Source of the DNA: Viola odorata
Lineage: Eukaryota > Streptophyta > Magnoliopsida > Malpighiales > Violaceae
NCBI GenBank assembly: GCA_963691705.1
Contig: OY829543.1
Location: forward strand, 49,766,564-49,830,563
Reading direction: 5' to 3'
Length of the DNA stretch: 64,000 bases
Shown here: positions 30,874 through 41,601 of the stretch, piece by piece
How the letters are laid out: the number at the start of each line of letters is the position of its first letter
Position numbering within the stretch: the first letter of the stretch is position 1
The notes under the pieces: model-generated
What the model saw: only the letters and a program-made list of their open reading frames with translations
Database searches by the model: none
What the model was told of the DNA's origin: nothing
Position numbers and translations under genes: made by a program

Positions 30874-31121
30874 ATGACTAGGTCCTCAAAGGAAGATTTG
30901 CTACCTTTGAATCCGGAACTTACAAGGACTAAAGCACAAAACAGAAAGAAAGCCAAGAGGAAATTTGACGGTGAATTTTCAGGGACACAAACAGAATCTA
31001 GTCCCAGCAACAGCGTAGGCCAAGATCCGGGGCAGTTGAAAACCCAATCCCAATCATGGAGAAAAACCAACAAGAACAGACGATGAGGGAAAAAAACAGG
31101 GGGGCAGAACGAGTGACCTAC
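30874..31121 (+). pseudogene. gag: gag N-terminus of element D, split by element C
   Basis: MTRSSKEDLLPLNPELTRTK is the Athila gag start, matching MTRRSAPDLLPLDLELTRTK of element B. The reading stops at TGA 31084-31086, and D is interrupted at 31121 by element C. It resumes at 53015 after C, the two sides sharing the CCTAC target duplication. Confidence 0.75.
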
Positions 31122-31798
31122 TGTTGTGTTGTCGAAGCACATACAAAAACAATAATAAAAACCTGCTATCAAATGCACAATAGATTGTATATAGTGGAAG
31201 TAGGGTCGAACACAGGGACTAAGGGTAGACGCTGACTTTCGTGTGTGACTAGGGCAATCAGACAGAAACAGTAACAAAAGGGGGGTTTTGAGAGTGTTGA
31301 TTAATCTAATTATTAACTACGAAAGTAATAACAACTAGTAGCAAAGAGTAATAGAAGTAATAAGAAATCAGAAGAGACAAGGGTTCCTAGTAAGAGTCCG
31401 AATCCCGTTGCAATTGTGGTTAGCCGGTCATTGGCGCAAGCATCGTCTACCCCGAGCTGATAGACGCACTATAGGGACCAGGTACGCTTAGGTCCCCTGC
31501 TTACCTTCGTAATATAAGTTATCCCAAGGTACGCTTATGGGTTAACCTTGACAGTCCGTCGTCCTCCAAGGTACGCTTATGGAGGCAACACTCAGATGCC
31601 CATGAAGAAGAGGTAAGATGCGTCTAGGGCGAGACACTCAATACGCTCGAGGCTCTACCCTAACGACTTGTTCAATCCAACTGGGGGATACCAGGTTTCC
31701 AGTCAGGACCAGTATGGTTATCTGCTCTACCCTGCAGCTTCGCGTTAGGTATAACAATAGGGACGATAGTAATTACTCTAATTCAATTACTAGGTGAT
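31122..31798 (-). repeat. 3' LTR of element C, distal part
   Basis: Distal 677 bp of the split LTR, ending CAACACAACA (minus) at 31122. Its inner side ends in GTGAT, the target duplicated by element B. Matches 51706-52384. Confidence 0.9.
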
Positions 31799-33392
31799 TG
31801 ATAGCATGCTTCATGACCTAGATTTTACCCTCTTTTGTAGCCTTTTCGGGGGCTTCATGTTGCCATTTGACCCTTATTACGATCTTATTTGCAGAATGGC
31901 ATCAAAAGAGGGAAAAGAGCAAAAAGAAGCAATTTCGGAGCAATTCTGAGGAATTCCAGCTTCAAGACCTAGAAGAGAGGATGCTTTCAAGGCCTCGACG
32001 CGAACCAGACCAGTGCGCTGTCTCTAGGTCTCGACAGCTCCGCATCTTCCTCCAAAGAAAGCATCTTTAAAGATCCGCACGGAATCCCATGCGCTTCTAG
32101 AAGGCAGCAACGTGGCAGGAATCCCAGAATATTCCTTTTGCAAGGACATGTGCTGTCACCTCCTCATTGCCCTTATCTATTTTGTCTCCTAGCTAGTATT
32201 AGGCTATAAAAGCATAGTGCTAGGGTTTTTGTAAGGACGGCTGGTCCTAAGGATATTTTCTTACATTAATTTAAGCACACATTCTCTTAGGATAATCTCC
32301 TCTCTTGAAGAACAGCCTTGATGATTCAGCTCTCCTTTGATTATTAATTAATCCATCGGTTCCTTCTAATCCTTTGCTATTTCCTTTTGTTATTTTATGA
32401 CCACTTATATCTATTGTTTATATTATAGTATGAGTAGCTAAACACCACCCTTCTTAGTGAAGGGTGTTTAATGGGTTGAAAAGGTTTGGCTAAGAGGTCT
32501 AATGCATGCTTAATATATTCTCTTGTTCACATGACTATTTACCGATTTAATTCCATGCTTGCTTAGGAATATTAATGGCTTGATCATCTGTTAGTATGCC
32601 TACGTGAGCAACGTCATATTCCAGGGTTATACCTGACGCGAAGCCCTGGAATTGGAGCAGACACCTAGGGGAGGCAGCGCGAGAGGCCTCACCTAGGGGT
32701 AAACTGTCATCTAGGGTATGCAATACGGGTCTGACAAGCTGAGCTATTGCGCCCTAGATTTGCCTTACCTCTCCTTCATGGGCGTCCAGAGTTTAGCCTC
32801 CCTACTTCGAGCCCTAGACAGGCCGGACGGTCAAGGCTGCTTCCTGATGACAAGGGAAGTAGCTGGGAGGATGGCTGAACGTCAAGGTCACCTCATATGT
32901 GGAAACGGGGGGTGACTTCTAACTACGAAGGTAAGTAGGGGATGCGGTGTGGAAACGCGGTCCCTATAGCAGGTCTGTACACGAGTCTGGAACATTTTTG
33001 CACCAATGACTAGCCAACCTAGAAAACAACCCAAAGGAACACCTTTCGCTAAGATCTATTCTCATCTGATTAATATCTCTTTTACTACGTTTCTAGCCCT
33101 CGAAGTGTTTACATTTCTTGCCCTGGATTACATTTTGCTTTCATGCCCTAGATAAATACTTTACAATTCTGTTTTGTTAGCTCCCACACTCTGCGTTGGC
33201 TAATTTATTAGCCAACATTAAACCCCCCCCCCCCCCCCCCAGTGTTACTACCAGTGTTACTACAATTCGGTCTGTTGCATATCACCTTGTCATACATCTT
33301 CATTAGCAAACCTGTCCTTCTATCTCCCCCTATACACATTTACTTGTGCATCTAGGCACCAGGAAAATATTAGTATATTTGAGTGACGATCA
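31799..33392 (+). repeat. 5' LTR of element B
   Basis: 1594 bp, TGATAGCATG...GACGATCA. Compared with the 3' LTR it has a run of 18 C at 33223-33240 (CCCGCCCC in the other) and lacks 20 bases including GGTTCGACCCTGTC near 33326. Confidence 0.95.
32205..32210 (+). promoter_or_regulatory. TATA box, 5' LTR of element B
   Basis: GGCTATAAAAGC, identical in the 3' LTR at 43725-43730. Likely the element promoter, about 406 bases into the LTR. Confidence 0.65.
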
Positions 33393-33397
33393 AATTT

Positions 33398-33415
33398 TGG
33401 CGCCGTTGCCGGGGA
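33398..33415 (+). other. PBS of element B
   Basis: TGGCGCCGTTGCCGGGGA five bases after the LTR end; tRNA-Asp type, characteristic of Athila elements. Confidence 0.9.
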
Positions 33416-33451
33416 TATGAACGGTACTAATTTTGTTTCTGTTTTTCTTGT

Positions 33452-34570
33452 ATGACCAGGAGGTCTGCCCCAGATCTGCTCCCTCTAGACCTCGAGTTGA
33501 CCAGGACGAAAAGAGGACTTCGGAGGCAAGCTCAAGGAACATCTGCTCATCGTAGAGTAATTCCACATCCTGCCCTCGACGGATCCCCTACCAACTTGGC
33601 TGATCAGGAACACCATCATTACATAGACCTGACCTTCCTTCACGACAACCAACACCAAATCCCACCAGACCAGCTCGATTTACTTGAAATGGCTGATCTA
33701 GCCAACCACAACAATCATGACGACCAAGAGCGTCATGAGAACCCACCACCACCACCAATACCAGACCAACAAACTATTGACAACTTCCATGCAACTCCCG
33801 ATATGGCAAGCAGTTGCATTGACTGGCCTAACGTCCCCCATGACTGGACTCTTAAGTCAGCCGTACTTCATCATCTGCCTATCTTTCGGGGGGTAGCCAA
33901 GGAGAATGCCCTTCGTCATCTCCAACAGCTCCATTCAATTTGCGAGGCCATGAAACCTGCTAACGTCAGTATTGAGCAAACCAAGCTTCGCGCATTCCAG
34001 TGGTCTCTCAAAGATGATGCCCTTGATTGGTATTATGACCTTCCAGCAAGATCTATTCGCTCTTGGGTGGACATGTCAAAAATCTTCACTGAAAAGTACT
34101 ACCCTACTTCTATCTCTAACACTACACGCAAGCAACTAGTTTCCATAGTTCAGAAGAAGGAGGAAACCCTGGCCCAGTACTACGAAAGATTTCAGAAGAT
34201 GCAGTCTAATTGCCCAGCCCACAACCTTACCGAACACGCTCTTGTTCAGTACTTTTGTGAAGGCCTCCAACCTCATGACAAGGCATTACTAAATGCAGCT
34301 GCCAATGGTTCCCTGACTGCCTTGACCCCGAAAGCAGCTCGAGCTACAATAGAGCTCATGGCCAAGAATGCCTCTGATGACCTTACCAACAATCCAGGCC
34401 AGGATGTCCAAGTAGCAGCCCTTCAGAAACAGATATCGTCCCTTACGGGGATGTTTCAGAATTTCATAACATCACAACCCGCACCTGTCAAAGCTTGCCA
34501 AATATGCAATTTCGTGGATCATGCCACTGATGCATGCCCCCCACATTCCAGAAGAAATTCAAGTAAATGA
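33452..34570 (+). pseudogene. gag: gag of element B, N-terminal and core
   Basis: 372-aa ORF from ATG 33452, 36 bases after the PBS. It starts MTRRSAPDLLPLDLELTRTK, then has a Gln/His/Asp-rich segment, the retrotransposon gag core (LPIFRGVAKENALRHLQQLH, LRAFQWSLKDDALDWYYDLP, LAQYYERFQKMQSNCPAHNL, ALVQYFCEGLQPHDKALLNA) and a zinc-finger-like CQICNFVDHATDAC near residue 351. It forms the capsid and binds RNA. Reading stops just after the finger, and the homologous continuation is in the +1 frame from about 34548. Confidence 0.87.
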
Positions 34571-36260
34571 TGCTGGCCAATTCATTCCAGTCCAATATGC
34601 TCAAAATTACAACCAAGGGTGGAAACAGCCAAATCCAGGGTGGGTACCAAACAATCAATTTTCGGGACCTAGCCACCAACCACACCAGAATCCATATGGA
34701 AACCCCCCGCCTAACATGCCAAACTTCAGACCTCGACCCACATATCATCAACAGCAGTACCAACACCAACCTCCTCAAGATCAAACCTTTGTCCAACCTC
34801 CAGATCAGACTTTTATCCAGCCCCCGAAAGCTGAAATACCCAGGAACCCCGAACAGCAAAAAGAAATCGATGATCTCCAAAAGCAGATGCGCAATCTGAC
34901 TGCCCAACTCCAGGAAGTAACAAACCATGGCAGATTGCCACCTCAAACAGAAGTAAATCCAAAGCACAATGTCTGCGCATTGACTCTACGTAGTGGAATG
35001 ACCTTGAACTCACCTGAACTTCCAGCCCCCGATGCTGAAAATACACCCGAGGCCGAGATTCGGCCCAAACCCAGAACTAAACTTCCCAAAGTCCCTAGAT
35101 TCGTGGAAGTCAAAGAGGATAGAATCCGTTCTCCGAGAGGTTCACTAAGAAATGACCCAAACCCACCAGAATTTACTCAAGAATACATCCATAAGATTCT
35201 CGAGCCCCCGTTCCCTCATAGATTGGTCAAGGCCAAGAAAGATAAGGAAGACCGAGATATCTTTGAGATGTTCAGTAAAGTGGTTGTCAATATTCCTCTC
35301 CTCCAGGCCGTGAAAAATGTCCCTCGCTATGCCAAATTCTTGAAGCAACTGTGCACTAACAAAAACAAGTTCGCTGAAGTCAACAAGATCAGCATAGGAG
35401 CCAGTGCCTCCGCGCACATCCAAAGCAGAATTCCTCCAAAATGCAAAGACCAGGGCATGTTCATTATCCCTTGTCGAATAGGCACAGTTGATATTGGAAA
35501 AGCCATGTGTGATCTCGGCGCAGGAATTAATGTGATGCCCTTGACAATCTACAACAGTCTAGGTCTCGAACCTCTAGTTCCCACAGACCTGGCTATCCAG
35601 CTCGCGGATCGTTCCATCATTTACCCCGAAGGGATTATCAAAGATGTTCTAGTCCAAGTGGGAGAATTCTTGTTCCCTGCTGATTTCTACGTAATTGCAA
35701 TGGAAAATGAGGACTCCACCAAGTCCACTGATGTTCTTCTAGGTCGTCCATTTTTGGCCACGGCCCGAGCCAAGATTGATGTTCATGATGCCATCATTTC
35801 TCTCGAATTTGATGGAGAGATCATCAAATTCAATATGCTAGAGGCCATGCGATACCCTTCTGAATTTTCTACTGTGAATTATATTGATATTGTTGATCCC
35901 CTTGTAGGGGAAATTGATGAAATGTATTCTACTGACCCCTTGCATTTTGCCCTTGACAGGAGTCTGACACCCGCTCTTCTAGATGTCGTGGCCTCGACAA
36001 TTTCCATTCCATCTGAGTTACACTCTGTCGTCGCTGACCTAGAAGAATGCCCTGTCACTCAGTATGAGCCACCAGCGCAGTCCCCTGACTACGAAGGCCA
36101 TGTTAAATTAATTCTATCAGTTGATCAGGCTCCAGCCCTAGATCTTAAACCTTTGCCTTCTCATCTAAAGTATGCATATCTGGGTCCCGATAACTCTCTA
36201 CCTGTTATTATCTCCAACAAGCTTCGAGACCTCGAAGAGTCCCAACTGCTTTCTTGCTGA
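34521..36260 (+). pseudogene. gag tail and aspartic protease of element B
   Basis: 579-aa ORF in the +1 frame relative to gag. It has the Pro/Gln-rich tail (YNQGWKQPNPGWVPNNQ), HNVCALTLRSGMTLNSPELP, LEPPFPHRLVKAKKDKEDRD, then the protease: IPPKCKDQGMFIIPCRIG, AMCDLGAGINVMPLTIYNSL (D-L-G-A active site, a form usual in Athila), FYVIAMEN and DVLLGRPFLATARAKIDVHD. It ends in a shifted frame near 36250 where the RT ORF takes over. The true frame is broken at both ends by small indels; catalytic residues are intact. Confidence 0.85.
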
Positions 36261-37420
36261 AAAACTTCAGACAAGCCATAGGATGGACCATTGCAGACAT
36301 CAAAGGTCTATCCCCAGCATTGTGCACTCATCACATCCACCTGGAAGATGCAAGCAAGACCATTCGCCAGCCCCAGAGACGCCTTAACCCGCCTATGATG
36401 GAAGTGGTGAAGAAAGAAATTCTTAAGTTGCTAGACACAGGAGTTATCTACCCCATCTCAGATAGCCCTTGGGTCAGCCCTATCCAGGTCGTGCCCAAGA
36501 AAACAGGCCTCACAATCATCACCAGCCAAGATGGCGAATCCATTCCTACCCGGATCCAGAATGGGTGGAGAGTGTGCATCGATTACCGCCGACTGAATGC
36601 TGCCACCAGAAAAGACCATTTTCCCTTGCCCTTCATCGATCAGATGCTGGAACGTCTCGCAGGAAAGACCCACTATTGCTGCCTAGACGGTTACTCTGGT
36701 TTCCACCAGATCCCGGTTGCTCTTGAAGACCAGGAAAAGACTACCTTTACCTGCCCTTTCGGGACCTTCGCATATAGACGCATGCCCTTCGGCCTGTGCA
36801 ACGCTCCTGCCACTTTCCAGCGCTGTATGGTTAGCATTTTCTCTGAGTTAGTCGAAGACGGAATCGAGGTCTTCATGGATGACTTCACCGTCTATGGAAA
36901 TTCCTTTGACGAATGCATGAGCAATCTGAAGAAATGTTTAGAGCGCTGCATAGAGACAGACCTTGTCCTGAATTTTGAGAAATGCCACTTCATGGTGGAT
37001 CGAGCCCTGGTGCTAGGCCATGTTATATCAGCCAAAGGGATTGAGGTCGACAAAGCAAAAATCGAAGTGATAGAGTCCCTGCCCTATCCTTCTTGTGTCA
37101 GAGATGTGAGGTCTTTTCTAGGCCACGTCGGATTCTACAGACGATTTATCAAGGATTTTTCCAAAATCGCTCAACCAATGTGTCGCTTGCTCCAGAAAGA
37201 CACGATCTTTGATTTTAATGAGGCGTGCAAAGACGCTTTTGAACTTCTCAAGAAAGAACTTATCTCGGCCCCGATCATTCGTGCCCCCAACTGGACATTA
37301 CCTTTCGAGGTCATGTGTGACGCCAGCAATCAAGCCCTGGGCGCCGTCTTGGGTCAGAAGAAGGAGAAGGAGACCCATGTGATTTATTATGCTTCCAAAC
37401 TACTAGACCCAGCCCAGTAA
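36254..37420 (+). pseudogene. pol: Reverse transcriptase and RNase H start of element B
   Basis: 388-aa ORF. RT blocks in order: GVIYPISDSPWVSPIQVVPK, WRVCIDYRRLNAATRKDHFP, CCLDGYSGFHQIPVALEDQE (first catalytic Asp), YRRMPFGLCNAPATFQRCM, VFMDDFTVYG (the XXDD pair), HVISAKGIEVDKAKIEVIES and SFLGHVGFYRRFIKDFSKI. RNase H then starts FEVMCDASNQALGAVLG and is cut by TAA at 37418-37420 after LLDPAQ. Reading continues in the same frame, so one nonsense change blocks it. Confidence 0.92.
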
Positions 37421-38935
37421 AATTACACAACCACAGAAAAGGAACTCCTGGCTGTTGTCTATGCCCTAGACAAGTTCAGGCAATATCTCCTAGGCACTCA
37501 TGTCCTCATCTATTTGGATCATTCTGCCCTTCGGTGCTTGCTGACCAAAGCAGATGCCAAGCCACGACTTATTCAATGGATCTTGCTTTTGCAAGAGTTT
37601 GACATAGCTATCAAAGATAAAGCGGGAAAAGAAAATCTTGTGGCAGACCACTTGAGCAGACTTCCAGCCCAAGCAGATAATTCGCTTGAACCCATCCGAG
37701 ATACTTTTCCAGACGAGCGACTATGTCTAGCCCAAGCTGTCTATTCCCCTTGGTTCTCAGATATTGCAAACTTTTGTGCCACTGAAACTTTTCCAGCCGA
37801 TGCCTCCCCTTCCGAATGCAACAAAATCAGAAGGCGAGCCAAATACTACATTTGGGACAGCCCCTATTTATGGAAACATTGCTCGGACCAAATAATTCGA
37901 AGATGTGTGACCATGGATGAGGTGCCCTCGATCCTTAAGTTCTGTCATTCTGAAGGAGGACATTTCGCGGCCAAGAAAACTGCCCTGAAAGTCCTAGAAG
38001 CTGGCCTTTACTGGCCAACCATTTTTAAGGACAGTTACATGTATTACGCTTCGTGCCCCCGATGTCAGGCCACTGGAAATATAGGGGCCAGAAATCAGAT
38101 GCCCTTGACTAACATCATCACTTGCGAGATCTTCGATATATGGGGTATCGACTTCATGGGTCCCTTTCCCAACTCTTTTGGCAATATCTATATCCTTCTA
38201 GCAGTCGATTATGTTTCCAAATGGGTAGAAGCCAAAGCCACTCGGACGGATGATTCTAAGGTGGTTGCGAACTTTCTTCGTACCCATATCTTCAATCGAT
38301 TTGGCACCCCTAGAGCCCTCATCAGTGATAGAGGCACCCACTTCTGCAACCGTGTCGTGACCTCGCTCTTAGCAAAATATGGAGTCCACCATAGAACTTC
38401 CACTGCCTATCACCCTCAGACCAACGGACAAGCTGAGGTCTCGAACCGTGAGATCAAATCCATCCTTGAGAAGACTGTCAGCCAGTCCCGAAAAGACTGC
38501 AGCTTAAAATTAGATGATGCCCTCTGGGCCTACCGAACAGCTTTCAAGACCCCGATAGGAATGACCCCATACAGACTTGTTTATGGCAAACCATGCCATC
38601 TTCCAGTAGAGATAGAGCATAAAGCATTCTGGGCCATCCGAAAGGTGAATACAGATCTAGGCCTCGCAAACCAACACCGCCGTTTGCAGATCCAAGAGCT
38701 CGAAGAATTGCGCGACGATGCTTATGAAAATGCCCTACTCTACAAGGGCAAAACAAAAGCTTTCCATGACCGTCACCTTCGTCCCAAAAACTTTGTAGTT
38801 GGACAGCAAGTGTTGCTATATAACTCGCGCCTACGCCTCTTTGCTGGGAAATTAAAATCTAAATGGTCAGGACCTTTCGTGGTCACGACAGTTTACGACC
38901 ATGGGGCGGTAGAGATCCAAAATCCAACAACATGA
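37421..38935 (+). pseudogene. pol: RNase H remainder and integrase of element B
   Basis: Same frame as the RT after the TAA. RNase H continues [20 protein letters not shown] and ADHLSRLP. Integrase follows with its zinc-binding H..H..C..C ([29 protein letters not shown]), core DDE residues in [19 protein letters not shown] and the Glu of [11 protein letters not shown], and a C-terminal domain ([40 protein letters not shown]). A TGA at 38933-38935 precedes the last stretch (FKVNGQRVKPFYEGF), which is also open. All catalytic residues are intact. Confidence 0.9.
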
Positions 38936-39603
38936 ATTATCTTTAAGGTCAATGGTCAACGCGTTAAACCCTTCTACGAAGGATTCCAACCCTCGACAGT
39001 TGAAGAGGCCATGGTGGACGTGCCACCTTCCCAGACCTAGATTCGTGTTGAACGTCGAGGTCCCGACGCATAAACAGACCACATTGGAGGCATTCTACAT
39101 GCCATCCGCACCCTTTCTCTCTCCCTTATCTTTTCTGATATCTTTTCGGATTCTCTGATTTTATTTGATTTTGTTTTGTTTATTGTCATTATCCTTTACC
39201 TTTCCCTTTCCCTAGGATTTTATTCTTTTTAATTAACGTTAACTCACCTTTATTCTCTCTTTTTGTCCATATCTCTATTTGTACCAACTGCCTTTTTGAA
39301 ATTTAAAATTGGCTATCCTTTTTTGGCAGTTGAGGTACGCACGGATCAACGTGCTCCACCCCCAAGATGACGCGTGGCCTGCCAAGCCACAGAAGGCGCA
39401 AGCCTCATCAAGAGTAAAGATTGTACCATTTATTGCCAGCTGCGATTTTATCAAATTTTACTCTCTCTCCCACGCTCCCACCTTATTTTTCACTCATCAC
39501 TTCCAAACCCATCACTTTCACCCTATCTCCCTCACCAAACACGCAACCCTACCAATCTCTCCACTACCATCTTCTTCACTTCACTGTCTTTCTTCCACCT
39601 TCA

Positions 39604-41601
39604 ATGGCACCTAAAACTAAAAAGCCAGCCCGCAAAAGCGCAAAGCCAGTGGACACCTCCAGTCCTGTTCCGTCCGGATCTAGGTCACAGTCTGCTACCC
39701 CTAACTCAGCTTCATACAAAACCGCAACACCACCATCAACCAACCCACGTCCTCTTCCCTCTCCTCAGCCGGTCTCACCTGCAGCCGTTGAGCAGCCACA
39801 AGAGTTTACCCCGGTGGATTACGAGCTGGAAATCACAGGGTCCGTTCCTCCTACCACCACAACTACTAGAGGTGGCCGTGTGGTGAAGCTCCCTCCCGGA
39901 TCGTCCACTGCCAGATCTAAGCCCAAGAAGCAGTCCGCCTCTACCAAGCAGTCACCTCTTGACGCGGCAGTTGACCAATTTTTATCTCCCCAGCCTGTTT
40001 TGACAGTGGAGCAAGTCCTCAAGGACATCCTCATCTCCGATGAAGATGCCGAGGCCATGGATGAGCAAGTTGAGACTAATCTAGGCCAGGAGAACGAAGA
40101 CCCCGAAGCTATGGAGGAAGGAACTGGAGAAAGTGGAGAAGCTGAGAGCAGCGGAGGGAACGAAGAAGAGGAAGATCTCCAGACCCAGGAAGCTCTGGAA
40201 GAGGAAGAGAGGAAGAAACAAGCAGCCGCAGCAGCATCAGCAGCCAAAAAGGGCAAATCCAAAGTTCCGGCCAAAGCGGAACGGCCAGCTGCAGCCGAGA
40301 CACCAGTGGGGCAGAAGAGGAAACTTTCATCTTCCACTACCGTCAAGCCCTCGACCTCCAAGAAGTTTCGAGCCCTCGAAACGGATGACGATGTCGAGGC
40401 CGAGACTCCTGCACCTTCATCAGTCCTCAAATCGAACGCCCAACAGGTGACTTCTGACCTTTCTTCACCCCATGAATGGATTGTGTTTAATGATAAGCCA
40501 TCCCTAGATAAGTTGAGCATGCTGAATTCCAAAGGCGTTAGCTCTTGTGCGCGTCTGGATTATGATTTTCTTGCTAAAATGGGTGTTGAGTCTAGGATCA
40601 GGGAGTATGTGGCCAACATCGGTTGGGAATCTCTGTTCTATTTGGAACACCCGACCTTTGTTGAGCTTTCCCTTGAGTTTTTCACTACTTTTTGGGTAGA
40701 GGGCACATTTAGGCCCAAGGGCAAGGTCGGTCCAAATTCTTCCACCCCTGGTCTTATCAACTTTAAGCTAGCTAACAAATGGGAGCACCTAACTCTAGGA
40801 GAATTTAATTGTTGGTTAGGTTTTGTTAATGATGATGAGTTGAATACCCCTCGTTATAAAAATGCCTTGACTGTTATACCTGCTGTTTTTGATGCTACTG
40901 CTGCTTTTCGTGAGCTCACTGGTAAAAATGATATTAAGTATGACACTAAAGGTAGTAAAGCCCATGAAATCCTTAATCCTGCTTTGCGTATCCTACACAG
41001 ATATCTAGCCCTCACCTTTTCAGCACGATTTGGTTCGTCCGGGCAACTATCTGTGCAGGAACTTTTCTTTCTATGGTGCATGAAGCACAAACGTAGGGTC
41101 AATCTTGGTTTTTGGGTAGCTTCGGGTATTTTGCATGTATTGAATGGTAGCCGTGGGCCTATTTTTGGATCCCTTATCTCCTTGCTTGCTGTCAAAAAGA
41201 GAAAACTTAACCTGTATGATTGTAATCTTTCTGAGCCCCTAGCATTCAAGGATCTGGATATCCGGACCTTGGATGTCATGGGTCATTTATGCATCATAAG
41301 GGGTGTTTTGAGTTTTTATCCAGGTTGTGCCCCAGCTTCGGAGAAGGTTTTCGGGACCAAGAATGGTGGCATTTTTTACTACCCAGATCTTTCAGACCCC
41401 GACGCCAATGCCGCGCATCGAGCCCCCGAAGAGCAAGTGCGCGATGCGGAAGCAGCTAGGCCAGGACAGAATGCAGCAAGTCAATCCTCGACTCCCCTCG
41501 TTGTCTATGACCCAACCCAGACGCGGCTGCTCCAACTAATCCTGCGAGAAGTTCAGGCCTTGACGGCTGAAGTTGCTCGCAGGAATTTGCCACCCCAGTA
41601 G
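39604..41601 (+). CDS. Element B ORF3, ATHILA-domain protein (env position)
   Basis: An open 665-aa ORF after pol, the position where Athila elements carry an extra ORF. The ATG at 39604 (MAPKTKKPARKSAKP) is preferred over an in-frame upstream ATG at 39421 because the intervening 61 codons are untypical. Residues about 1-285 are basic and Ser/Pro-rich, then strongly Glu/Ala-rich (EEEEDLQTQEALEEEERKKQ). From about residue 290 a globular part (WIVFNDKPSLDKLSMLNSKG, GWESLFYLEHPTFVELSLEF, WEHLTLGEFNCWLGFVNDDE) matches the ATHILA ORF-1 family. A C-terminal tail ends LLQLILREVQALTAEVARRN. I see no clear signal peptide or membrane anchor, so an envelope role is not supported. It has no stop although gag-pol is broken. 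Confidence 0.8.
   Translation: MAPKTKKPARKSAKPVDTSSPVPSGSRSQSATPNSASYKTATPPSTNPRPLPSPQPVSPAAVEQPQEFTPVDYELEITGSVPPTTTTTRGGRVVKLPPGSSTARSKPKKQSASTKQSPLDAAVDQFLSPQPVLTVEQVLKDILISDEDAEAMDEQVETNLGQENEDPEAMEEGTGESGEAESSGGNEEEEDLQTQEALEEEERKKQAAAAASAAKKGKSKVPAKAERPAAAETPVGQKRKLSSSTTVKPSTSKKFRALETDDDVEAETPAPSSVLKSNAQQVTSDLSSPHEWIVFNDKPSLDKLSMLNSKGVSSCARLDYDFLAKMGVESRIREYVANIGWESLFYLEHPTFVELSLEFFTTFWVEGTFRPKGKVGPNSSTPGLINFKLANKWEHLTLGEFNCWLGFVNDDELNTPRYKNALTVIPAVFDATAAFRELTGKNDIKYDTKGSKAHEILNPALRILHRYLALTFSARFGSSGQLSVQELFFLWCMKHKRRVNLGFWVASGILHVLNGSRGPIFGSLISLLAVKKRKLNLYDCNLSEPLAFKDLDIRTLDVMGHLCIIRGVLSFYPGCAPASEKVFGTKNGGIFYYPDLSDPDANAAHRAPEEQVRDAEAARPGQNAASQSSTPLVVYDPTQTRLLQLILREVQALTAEVARRNLPPQ

Noticed and set aside
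31867..32070. 67-aa ORF found identically at 43386-43589
   Set aside because: Both copies are in the LTRs of element B; identity reflects LTR duplication, not a conserved gene.
39421..39603. Upstream in-frame ATG for ORF3 of element B
   Set aside because: The 61 codons before MAPKTKK are Ser/Pro/Leu-rich leader-like sequence unlike the protein; ATG 39604 is the better start.
39819..40532. 237-aa Ser-rich minus-strand ORF
   Set aside because: Antisense of the Glu/Ala-rich part of element B ORF3.
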